Assembly: GCA_963700735.1 (NCBI GenBank) | Contig: CAVOYR010000005.1 | Coordinates: 310,001 to 374,000, forward strand | Length of the DNA stretch: 64,000 bases | Reading direction: 5' to 3' | Origin: Anderseniella sp963700735 | GTDB taxonomy: Bacteria > Pseudomonadota > Alphaproteobacteria > Rhizobiales > Aestuariivirgaceae | Shown: in pieces, positions 54,816-64,000 of the stretch | How the letters are laid out: each line of letters opens with the position of its first letter | Numbering within the stretch: the first letter of the stretch is position 1 | Notes under the pieces: model-generated | Databases searched by the model: none | Told to the model about the DNA's origin: nothing | Seen by the model: the letters and a program-made list of their open reading frames with translations, nothing else | Made by a program: the position numbers and the translations under genes

Positions 54816-55016
54816 TCAGATTGGCTTGGAGTTTGTACCGGCAAGGGCCTGCGTGGCAACAGGTTCATCAAACGCCGGCTTGCCGCCGAACATTTCGCGA
54901 ATGCCCAGCACCATGCTTGAGAAATACAGGAAGAAGACCCACCCCGTGATGGCCACCATGCCGATGATGACAGCGATGTTCACGCCCTGGATCAGCAGGT
55001 CAAGAATACTCGTCAT
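54816..55016 (-). CDS. Small single-TM protein of unknown function
   Basis: 66 residues: one membrane segment at about 12-38 (VNIAVIIGMVAITGWVFFLY, FSSMV) then a short cytoplasmic tail IREMFGGKPAFDEPVATQAL. GGAGAAAG lies nine bases before the ATG. It precedes the HExxH gene by 21 bases, so the two may be co-transcribed. The 249-base region to its right holds nothing I recognise. Confidence 0.65.
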   Translation of the reverse strand: MTSILDLLIQGVNIAVIIGMVAITGWVFFLYFSSMVLGIREMFGGKPAFDEPVATQALAGTNSKPI

Positions 55017-55265
55017 AATGTTGCTTTCTCCGCACAGCCAGCCGCTGCCGGAGACGCTCTCCCGCAGACCGGATGACTGAAAACCTCAGTTCAATGTTTT
55101 AGAAAAGTCTGCCGGGCGCGTGTGCCACTCGTGGCCGGAAGGCGCGTCAGATCGGCTGTACGACGCAACTTATATACCCTGCGTGAACGCCGGATAAGCT
55201 GGTATTTCTGCAACTTCACCGAGCCATGCACCCACTGCATTGCTCAGGCTCTCATGCCTGCCTCG

Positions 55266-56383
55266 TCAGGCCTTGCTGGTCTCGGCTGGTTCAGGCTCAA
55301 CCGGCGCATCCTCGCCGGACAGGAACTCGCCGAGGTTGCTCAACCCGTCGATATGCTCGCACAGCACCTTCAGGATGATCAGGAACGGCACCGCGACGAA
55401 CACGCCAACCGCCCCCCACAGGAACCCCCAGAAGGCGATCGACACCAGGATCACCACCACGTTCAGCGAGAACCGCCGGCCCAGCAGGTACGGCGTGATG
55501 AACTGGCCCTCAATGACGGTCAGCACCAGGTAGACTGCCGGCACGGTCAAAGCCTCTCCAAGCGTGTCGAACGTAATGATCGCCACCATGCCGGTGATCA
55601 CGATACCGCCCAGCGCCCCGAGATATGGCAGGAAGTTCAGCGCCGCGGCCATGACTCCCCACAGCAGCGGATTGGGCATGCCGAGCGCCCAAAGCGAAAG
55701 ACCGACCATCGTGCCAAGGCCTGCATTGATCACGGCCACCGTCAGCAGGTAGCGAGAGACGTCACGCTCGATGTCGTAGGCGGCCTGCAAGGCGCGCTTC
55801 TTGTCGCTCAGCGTCGGCATCACGCGCACCACCTTGAGGTAGAACAGGTCTCGCGACATCAGCAGGAACAGCGACAGCGTCAGCACCAGCAAGGCGCTGG
55901 CTGCCATGGCCACGGCGTCGTCCGAAACCCGCGCCACCAGCCCCGGTTGCCGGATGATCACTTCCTGCACCATCGGCTTTTTGGCTTCGGATGTAATTTC
56001 CTCAACCTGTTCGCCGGCCCGGTTGATCGACTCCAGCGGACCGCGCAGCGTGCTCAGCTTTTCCTTGAGTTGACGGCCGATCTCGCGGCGCGTCCTGCGA
56101 CAACTGCCTGACCGGCTCGCTCAGCGCGATGACTGTCAGACCGATGATCACGGTCACCAGCAGCATGACGGTTATCGCGGAGATCGCCGGCGGCACTCGT
56201 CAGGCGTTCGCCCGCACGGATGATCGGAAACAGCGTCAGTGACAGCAGCAGCGACAGCCCGATGGGAATGAACAGGCTGCTGGCAAAATAGAGCGCCGCA
56301 ACACTGGCCAGCGTGGCGAGCAGCCTGATGCTGAAGCTCTGCGATGGCAGGGGCAGCACGCGCCCGGATGTATTTGTGGCCAT
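55266..56383 (-). CDS. AI-2E family permease (PerM-like), interrupted by two single-base frameshifts
   Basis: Membrane protein of the AI-2E/PerM family, about eight segments, here in three frames. Removing a T at 56200 joins IIRAGERLRVPPAISAI, and removing one at 56093 joins VRQLSQARREIGRQLKEK; the result is 371 residues, the family's normal length. The C-terminal part (LPYLGALGGIVITGMVAI, AFWGFLWGAVGVFVAVPFLI) is typical. Members export small molecules or ions; substrate unknown. ATG 56383 is preferred, with 56407 possible. The two shifts are likely base-calling errors, not decay. Confidence 0.82.
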
Positions 56384-56532
56384 GATGCCTGAATCTTTCC
56401 TTGGCATACCCGCCAAAATGCCGAAGTATCGCCATGTAACGCGCCGGACAGGGCAAAGGTTGCTGTACGGTCGGCATCGACCCTGCCTATGATCACCCCT
56501 CACCCGCATTTTCCCAGCAGGACCACACCCAC

Positions 56533-56880
56533 ATGCTCGCCACGCTTGCTTCCGTTGCCGAACCACACTCCATCGACCTTGAACCTGCCGGCCTGCGCGA
56601 AGGCCATGACAGCGGCTCACCGCACATGTCGGTGCGCGAGATGTATTCCGGCAACGGCATCGACGTCGGCGTCTGGGAGTGCACCCCCGGCGGCTGGGCC
56701 ATCGCCAACCGTCCCAACACCGAGATCTGCAGCATTGTGTCCGGCGCCGGCACCATCACCGATGCGGACGGCAGCGTTCGCCAGCTTGAGCCGGGCACGG
56801 TGCTGACCTTGCCAAAGGGCTGGTCGGGGCGGTGGGACATCACCACCACCTTGCGCAAGGTCTATGTGCTGATCGCCTGA
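56533..56880 (+). CDS. Cupin-domain protein (DUF861-like), paralog of 51981
   Basis: 115 residues, intact. The core CTPGGWAIANRPNTEICSIV, then GTVLTLPKGWSGRWDITTTL, is nearly identical to the first cupin at 51981 and shows DUF861-type cupins (as in EutQ-like proteins). Probably cytoplasmic, without signal. It directly precedes an exported-protein gene (11-base gap). Substrate unknown. Confidence 0.88.
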   Translation: MLATLASVAEPHSIDLEPAGLREGHDSGSPHMSVREMYSGNGIDVGVWECTPGGWAIANRPNTEICSIVSGAGTITDADGSVRQLEPGTVLTLPKGWSGRWDITTTLRKVYVLIA

Positions 56881-56891
56881 AGGTTTTGCCA

Positions 56892-57452
56892 ATGAATCGC
56901 CTCGCCCTCACCCTCAGCCTTGCCGTCCTTTCAAGCGCTGCCATCGGGACCAGCCTGCCTGCAATCGCGCAGGAGCTACCGGTGGCACCGGGTGCGTTCA
57001 ACGGCTTTGACGGCATCAGCGCGGAGTGCATCGTCCACACGCCGGACAAGTTCGGCCAGACCGCGTGTGACGTGCTGTTCAAGGCTGCCCAGTCCGCTGC
57101 AGACAGTGCGGGCGTCAAGCTGGTGCGGGCCGGTGTCGCCAACTGGGATGGCGTGCCGGTAAGCGACCGCAAGCATGTTGAACCGCCCGCCGGGGCGGGG
57201 CTGGCCAGTCCCGTCCGGTTGAGCTTCTTCATTCGCGGTGCCAACTCCGACAATGTGACGGGCGGGTTCATCCGCGCGGCCATGTGGACGCCCGCCACTA
57301 CCAGTGGCCGGACCGGCAAGCTTTTGCTGTGGGAAACGGCCACGCTTGGCACCGGGCCGCGCAAGCAGCTTCGCGCCGCAATCATCAAGGACATCGCCGG
57401 CAAGCTCGGCACACCGTTCGCTGCAATGGCCGCCGGCAACGCCGCGCAGTAG
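56892..57452 (+). CDS. Exported protein of unknown family
   Basis: 186 residues. Signal peptide about 1-26 (MNRLALTLSLAVLSSAAIGT and on, ending AIAQE). The mature region has VLFKAAQSAADSAGVKLVRA and LLLWETATLGTGPRKQL. Two cysteines (AECIVH and TACDVL) flank the first part. No family recognised. Follows the cupin gene by 11 bases and may be co-transcribed. Confidence 0.7.
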   Translation: MNRLALTLSLAVLSSAAIGTSLPAIAQELPVAPGAFNGFDGISAECIVHTPDKFGQTACDVLFKAAQSAADSAGVKLVRAGVANWDGVPVSDRKHVEPPAGAGLASPVRLSFFIRGANSDNVTGGFIRAAMWTPATTSGRTGKLLLWETATLGTGPRKQLRAAIIKDIAGKLGTPFAAMAAGNAAQ

Positions 57453-57577
57453 CCTGCCGGCACATTGGCGCAGACTGGCGATTTTCTGCCGCTCACGGGC
57501 GCGCATGCGGGCTGGCATTTGGCAAGTGTCTCGGCACAATTTCCTCATGCGCCTCACCGGATCCGGAGTGACTTGAC

Positions 57578-58681
57578 ATGGCCCTGCTTTCCCCTTCCCG
57601 CAGACTTCGCCGCACGCCGTTTTCCGAAGGCGTCGAGGCGGCCGGCATCAAGGCCTACACCGTCTACAACCGCATGCTGCTACCCACCGTGTTCCGCTCG
57701 GTGCAGGAGGACTATCACCACCTCAAGCAGGCGGTGCAGGTGTGGGACGTGGCGTGCGAGCGCCAGATCGAGATCCGCGGGGCCGGCGCGAGCCGCCTGG
57801 TGCAACTGCTCACCCCGCGCGACCTGCGCCCGATGCAGCCCGGCCAGTGCTACTACGTGCCCATCGTCGACGAAACCGGCGGCATGCTGAACGATCCCGT
57901 CGCGGTGAAGCTGGCGGAAGACCGCTGGTGGATTTCCATCGCCGACAGCGACCTGCTGCTCTGGATCAAGGGACTGGCGCACGGCCACCGGCTCGACGTG
58001 CAGGTCGAGGAACCCGACGTGTCGCCACTGGCCGTTCAGGGTCCGCGCGCCGATGACCTCATGGCCGCCGTGTTCGGCGACGAGGTGCGCAAGATCCGCT
58101 TCTTCCGCTTTGCCACGCTGGCATTCCAGGGCCGCCCGCTGGTCATCGCACGCTCGGGCTATTCGAAGCAGGGCGGCTTCGAGATCTACGTCGAGGGCGG
58201 CGACATCGGCATGCCGTTGTGGAACGCGCTGATGGAAGCCGGCAAGGCCATGGACGTGCATGCCGGCTGCCCCAACCTGATCGAGCGCATCGAGGGCGGC
58301 TTGCTGTCCTATGGCAACGACATGACCGACGGCAACACCCCGCACGAGTGCGGGCTGGGCAAGTTCTGCAATACTGACGTGGTGAGCGACTGCATCGGGC
58401 GCGACGCGCTGGTGCGCGAGTCGCGCGACGGTCCGGCGAAGCAGATCCGCGCCATCGACATCAAGGGCGATGCCGTGCCGGGGTGTGACCGGTGGTGGCC
58501 GCTGCTGGCCGGTGGCGAGGTCGTCGGGCGGGTGTCGTCTGCTGCGTGGTCGCCGGACTTCAACACCAATGTCGCCATCGGCATGGTGCACAAGTCGCAC
58601 TGGACAGACGGCACGCAGCTCACCGTGGAAACGCCCACCGGCAAGCGCGATGCCACGGTGCGTGAGAAATTCTGGCTCTGA
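57578..58681 (+). CDS. dmdA: Dimethylsulfoniopropionate demethylase (DmdA) or close GcvT-family relative
   Basis: 367-residue tetrahydrofolate-dependent enzyme of the GcvT/DmdA family, which transfers a methyl group from DMSP to THF. From memory of DmdA proteins, segments such as RRLRRTPFSEGVEAAGIKAY, VQVWDVACERQIEI, YGNDMTDGNTPHECGLGKF and GCPNLIERIEGGLLSY are DmdA-like and differ from GcvT. No dmdBCD genes are in the window. GGAG lies ten bases before the ATG. Could still be another GcvT paralog. Confidence 0.78.
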   Translation: MALLSPSRRLRRTPFSEGVEAAGIKAYTVYNRMLLPTVFRSVQEDYHHLKQAVQVWDVACERQIEIRGAGASRLVQLLTPRDLRPMQPGQCYYVPIVDETGGMLNDPVAVKLAEDRWWISIADSDLLLWIKGLAHGHRLDVQVEEPDVSPLAVQGPRADDLMAAVFGDEVRKIRFFRFATLAFQGRPLVIARSGYSKQGGFEIYVEGGDIGMPLWNALMEAGKAMDVHAGCPNLIERIEGGLLSYGNDMTDGNTPHECGLGKFCNTDVVSDCIGRDALVRESRDGPAKQIRAIDIKGDAVPGCDRWWPLLAGGEVVGRVSSAAWSPDFNTNVAIGMVHKSHWTDGTQLTVETPTGKRDATVREKFWL

Positions 58682-58708
58682 CGCCCCGGCGCCAGGCTTT
58701 CCTGGCGT

Positions 58709-59071
58709 CTACTCGGTTTCGAGCAGGTCCTGGAAGCGCTGGAAGTTGGGGCAGAAGGTGTCCGGCCCCTTGCTCACCTGTTCGCCCTTCAGGAACTTGC
58801 GGCAGGTGCGCAGGTCGCCGCACTGGCTGCAGGCGCGGGCCATGTCCATTTCGCGCCAGCGGTCCTGGCTGATGTCAGCCGGGTCCACGCCCAGCGTCGT
58901 TGCCATGGCTTCCATGCGCTTTCGCGTGTCGGCGGGGGCATGGGTGATCCAGTCGAGGTCGGCGCGGGCAAGGCCGGCATCGCTCAGTTCCGACCCGCCG
59001 AGCGCCATGACGAACTGGCGGTCCCTGTTCTGGTTCAGCATATCGCGAACGCGTTGCACGACAGTCTTCAT
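58709..59071 (-). CDS. DUF6455-family cysteine-containing protein
   Basis: 120 residues. N-terminal helical part (VQRVRDMLNQNRDRQFVMAL) and a C-terminal cysteine cluster: CSQCGDLRTC, then FCPNFQRF. The four cysteines could bind zinc or a cluster. Matches the DUF6455 family of alphaproteobacteria; function unknown. GGGAGC precedes the ATG. Convergent with dmdA. Confidence 0.8.
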   Translation of the reverse strand: MKTVVQRVRDMLNQNRDRQFVMALGGSELSDAGLARADLDWITHAPADTRKRMEAMATTLGVDPADISQDRWREMDMARACSQCGDLRTCRKFLKGEQVSKGPDTFCPNFQRFQDLLETE

Positions 59072-59177
59072 GGTGTTTGCTCCCTTGTAGACGGACTATC
59101 CCTCCGTACACCTGAAAGCGTGCCGGACCATGCCGGCGGCTGCATTGATCGAGATCAAATGGCGTGGCTGGGGATCC

Positions 59178-59207
59178 GCCCATCCTGCAAAACGCTTTCC
59201 TCGGGCA
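59178..59207 (+). repeat. Direct repeat copy 1
   Basis: 30-base unit beginning GCCCATCCTGCAAAACG, repeated 65 bases downstream at 59243-59272 with a single difference (CTT versus CCT). The two copies flank the 59215-59241 dyad. Confidence 0.7.
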
Positions 59208-59214
59208 GACCCTT

Positions 59215-59241
59215 GGGCCCCGGACTTGTGTTCCGGGGCCC
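59215..59241. repeat. Inverted repeat between direct repeats
   Basis: GGGCCCCGGA (59215-59224) and TCCGGGGCCC (59232-59241): perfect 10-bp arms, seven-base loop. A strong hairpin of the type found in dispersed alphaproteobacterial intergenic repeats. Confidence 0.75.
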
Positions 59242-59242
59242 A

Positions 59243-59272
59243 GCCCATCCTGCAAAACGCCTTCCTCGGGCA
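59243..59272 (+). repeat. Direct repeat copy 2
   Basis: Second copy of the 30-base unit starting at 59178, with one difference. Confidence 0.7.
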
Positions 59273-59312
59273 AGGGGCAAAGCCCCGCGACCCGAGGACC
59301 CAAGTTGATGGA

Positions 59313-59333
59313 CCCTCGGGTCAAGCCCGAGGG
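59313..59333. repeat. Inverted repeat
   Basis: CCCTCGGG (59313-59320) and CCCGAGGG (59326-59333), five-base loop TCAAG. Resembles the GGGTCAAGCCC-type dispersed repeats common in Hyphomicrobiales. Confidence 0.7.
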
Positions 59334-59378
59334 AAACAGTCATATTTGAAACAGTCCCCCCTACCCTCACCCTTGTCA

Positions 59379-59399
59379 TCCCCCGGGTTGATCGGGGGA
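59379..59399. repeat. Inverted repeat
   Basis: TCCCCCG (59379-59385) and CGGGGGA (59393-59399), seven-base loop. Third dyad of the cluster. Confidence 0.65.
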
Positions 59400-59480
59400 C
59401 CCAGTAGCCACCTGCGGCAAGTGAGGCGCGGGACTAGGCGAGTACGCTGTGATCGCCACTGTTATGTCAGGCTGGACTTA

Positions 59481-59765
59481 TCAATCTCTTGTACGCGGCA
59501 ATCTCAGCGCGTCTTCAATTGCCTCTCGAATAAGCCGCTGATACGGAATGTTACGTTGCTTGGCGCGCAGTTTCAGCGCATCGAGCAGCCCTTCGGGCAC
59601 CCGGAGATTGACCTGCCTGGTCTTCTTCTCCATTTCAAACCGCATCGGCTTGAAGCCACTGAAATCATACTCGGACAAGTCCGCCTCATCGACAAAGCGT
59701 TCGGCTTCCTCATCAGTCTGAAAGACAGGAAACGGCTTGCCCGATCGGCCTTCAGCGTTGCTCAT
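59481..59765 (-). CDS. CopG/BrnA-type ribbon-helix-helix antitoxin
   Basis: 94 residues. The N-terminus SGKPFPVFQTDEEAERFVDE precedes the ribbon-helix-helix core KTRQVNLRVPEGLLDALKLR and AKQRNIPYQRLIREAIEDAL. This is the CopG-type partner often paired with BrnT. ATG 59765 overlaps the toxin's 3' end by 14 bases, so translation is coupled, with the toxin first as is usual for brnTA. It should neutralise the toxin and repress the promoter at 60063-60091. Confidence 0.88.
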   Translation of the reverse strand: MSNAEGRSGKPFPVFQTDEEAERFVDEADLSEYDFSGFKPMRFEMEKKTRQVNLRVPEGLLDALKLRAKQRNIPYQRLIREAIEDALRLPRTRD

Positions 59766-60039
59766 AACGTTTAATCTCCCTGGTGTGCATGTATCGCGCG
59801 CTGATTGGCCTAAGCCACAAGCTGCCGCCGAGCCGGCGGAAGGTAAACACCACGAACAGATGCCGGCCGTCCTCATTCCTGCCCACCGCATTGAAGCGGG
59901 CTTCATCCAGACCTTCCTGCCGGTCAGGCATTACGGCAGGATCATTCAAAAGCACATGTTCAATCTCTTGCCTCGAGACGCCGTGCTTCGCGCACTTGGG
60001 CCAATTGCCATCATCCCAGTCGAACCCGGCTAATGTCAT
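59752..60039 (-). CDS. brnT: BrnT-family ribonuclease toxin
   Basis: 95 residues. Characteristic BrnT motifs: FDWDDGNWPKCAKHGVSRQE (the KHGVSxxE signature), then a RFNAVGRNEDGRHLFVVFT strand region and the ISARYMHTREIKRYE C-terminus. A RelE-like ribonuclease fold. Upstream gene of the toxin-antitoxin operon. Confidence 0.9.
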   Translation of the reverse strand: MTLAGFDWDDGNWPKCAKHGVSRQEIEHVLLNDPAVMPDRQEGLDEARFNAVGRNEDGRHLFVVFTFRRLGGSLWLRPISARYMHTREIKRYEQR

Positions 60040-60062
60040 CTACCAGCACCCTTGCGCCTACT

Positions 60063-60091
60063 AATGTATATACAAAATGCTACGCATTCAA
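60063..60091 (-). promoter_or_regulatory. brnTA promoter with palindromic operator
   Basis: Minus strand -35 TTGAAT (60091-60086), 17 bases, -10 TACATT (60068-60063). The perfect palindrome TGTATATACA (60065-60074) covers the -10 and is a good candidate operator for autoregulation by the antitoxin. Confidence 0.5.
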
Positions 60092-60360
60092 TGTCAGCGC
60101 ATCGATTCTCCCCGATTCCACCCCACCCCACAACCCACGCTTGCATCCGCCACCCTCGCCCCACGCCCGGCGCACACCCGTTAACCTCCCGTTAACCAAA
60201 AAATGTGGGGTGCTTCAGCGCCTTGACCCCCCACATGTGGTGGTTTTAACCCGGTTGTAACGACCATGACGGGTGTGTGACGGCGCGTTGTCCCCGCTAT
60301 CCCCAGGCCCAAGTGCGCAGAATTGTTGAGGTCTGCCGCCGAATCGTGGCTTGTTCAGGT

Positions 60361-60390
60361 TGTCCACAGGTGATGTCAAGCCTGTGGACA
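60361..60390. promoter_or_regulatory. Inverted DnaA-box-like pair upstream of nrdJ
   Basis: TGTCCACAGG (60361-60370) and CCTGTGGACA (60381-60390) are perfect 10-bp arms, 10 bases apart. With the preceding T the left arm reads TTGTCCACA, one mismatch from the TTATCCACA DnaA box; the right arm read in reverse gives GTGTCCACA, two mismatches. DnaA regulates nrd genes in E. coli; here it is inference. Confidence 0.45.
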
Positions 60391-60434
60391 CAATATCTAG
60401 TAGTAAGGGTTCGTTAACACACTAGGTATTGACG
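60388..60434 (+). promoter_or_regulatory. Two NrdR boxes spaced 31 bp
   Basis: Box 1 ACACAATATCTAGTAG (60388-60403) matches ACACWATATATWGTGT at 13 of 16 positions. Box 2 ACACTAGGTATTGACG (60419-60434) matches at 11 of 16. The start-to-start distance of 31 bp is the spacing typical of NrdR tandem boxes. Box 2 overlaps the -35 hexamer, as a repressor site would. Confidence 0.6.
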
Positions 60435-60458
60435 CGGCGCCCGCGTCAGACATACAGT
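60429..60458 (+). promoter_or_regulatory. nrdJ promoter
   Basis: TTGACG (60429-60434), 18 bases, TACAGT (60453-60458). Start near 60465 would give a leader of about 300 bases. Overlapped by NrdR box 2. Confidence 0.6.
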
Positions 60459-60464
60459 CAGCGT

Positions 60465-60761
60465 CATGGGTAAGGGGCTAGGGACGGCCCGGAGTTGATG
60501 GCCTTCCCGGCGGCGACGACAGATTGCCGAACTCCAGAGCATAGCAAGCGGACAAGCCGGAAAATACCGGCTGTCCGGACAGGGAAGTCATGACTTTTTG
60601 CGTCAGGTGCCGCGCATGCGGTGCCGGTCTCAGGAAGCGGGCTTGCTTGTGACAATCGTTTGTGTGGCGCGTCAGCGGACAGGCAGCCGGAACCAACCGG
60701 CTACGGACACCAGATAACAATTCACAGCAGCGGCGTGGGGCCGCTGCCCAAAGGGGATAAA
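60465..60761 (+). ncRNA. Structured 5' leader of nrdJ (candidate cis-acting RNA)
   Basis: About 297 bases with strong hairpins: GGACAAGCCGG/CCGGCTGTCC (60551-60576, one bulge, AAAATA loop), AGCCGG/CCGGCT (60685-60702 region, AACCAA loop), and GCAGCGG/CCGCTGC (60727-60733 / 60741-60747) just before the AAGGGG ribosome-binding site. The first two share stem and loop size. No known riboswitch was recognised; the call is a candidate only. Confidence 0.4.

Positions 60762-64000
<3,239 letters not shown>

Larger units (their letters stand above)
59072..59480. other. 409-base gene-free region with repeats
   Basis: No gene is open. It holds a pair of direct repeats and three strong dyads at 59178-59399, described separately; the flanks show nothing else I recognise. 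Confidence 0.6.
60040..60761. other. Dyad-rich intergenic region between brnT and nrdJ
   Basis: 722 bases without a gene. From left to right: brnTA promoter (60063-60091), a hairpin ATGTGGGG/CCCCACAT (60203-60210 / 60229-60236), an inverted DnaA-box-like pair (60361-60390), NrdR boxes and nrdJ promoter (60388-60458), and a structured leader (60465-60761). Several short frames exist but lack start sites and family features. Confidence 0.6.

Noticed and set aside
60622..60637. B12-box-like sequence on the minus strand upstream of nrdJ
   Set aside because: It resembles the cobalamin riboswitch B12 box but lies on the wrong strand for nrdJ, and the CCCCGCAACTG core and other conserved parts are missing.
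60040..60761. Chromosomal origin from DnaA-box-like dyads
   Set aside because: Only two imperfect boxes, no AT-rich unwinding region, and no origin-linked genes; promoter control of nrdJ explains them better.

Overview
The window comes from a high-GC alphaproteobacterium, most likely of the order Hyphomicrobiales (Rhizobiales). The evidence is gene content and order: an iscR-led suf operon with two cysteine desulfurases, the prfB / PBP1A / amidase / rne run, the dsbA-like / aroQ / accB / accC run, an NDUFA12-DUF2155-aat neighbourhood, and a class II (B12-dependent) ribonucleotide reductase. A probable DMSP demethylase gene (dmdA) suggests a marine or DMSP-exposed habitat. No rRNA, tRNA, CRISPR array, prophage or insertion sequence was recognised. 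Nearly everything is chromosomal housekeeping or envelope material.

Layout. 1-8.6 kb: leftward Fe-S assembly operon iscR, IscS-type desulfurase, sufB, two small unknown genes, sufC, sufD, a VOC protein, sufS, sufT, sufA. Its promoter (8529-8577) carries an IscR-like site and an Irr/ICE-like box. 8.7-13.5 kb: alpha/beta hydrolase, iron alcohol dehydrogenase, a ParE toxin with a damaged antitoxin, anmK, tyrS. 13.5-25.9 kb: envelope biogenesis (AsmA-like protein, Bcp, M23 peptidase, bactofilin, M15-like protein, PBP1A, amidase) plus prfB. 26-36.6 kb: rne, a ClpP-like protein, exporter, aminotransferase, BepA-like M48 protease, DsbA-like thioredoxin, aroQ, accB, accC. 36.7-46.5 kb: class III cyclase, pentapeptide protein, aat, DUF2141, DUF2155, methyltransferase, mlaD, NDUFA12, mlaF, a DMT transporter and a divergent ATPase-zeta-like (DUF1476) gene. 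46.5-58.7 kb: accessory metabolism and transport (LysR with an SHMT-like enzyme, CDF, DMT, K+/H+ antiporter, two paralogous cupins, AI-2E family permease, dmdA). 58.7-60.1 kb: DUF6455, a cluster of dyad repeats and a BrnT toxin-antitoxin pair. 60.3-64 kb: nrdJ with NrdR boxes and a long structured leader, running off the right edge.

A recurring feature is single-base disruption. The AsmA-like gene, prfB, the AI-2E permease (twice) and the first cupin are each repaired by deleting one base, in every case a T just 5' of a C on the + strand; a ParD remnant may be a sixth case. Because prfB is essential and otherwise keeps its canonical programmed frameshift, these look more like assembly errors than real pseudogenes. 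The most interesting candidates for something undescribed are the two small coupled membrane and exported genes inside the suf operon, the DUF1476 paralog lacking its inhibitory N-terminus, the dyad cluster at 51.6 kb, and the repeated-hairpin leader of nrdJ.
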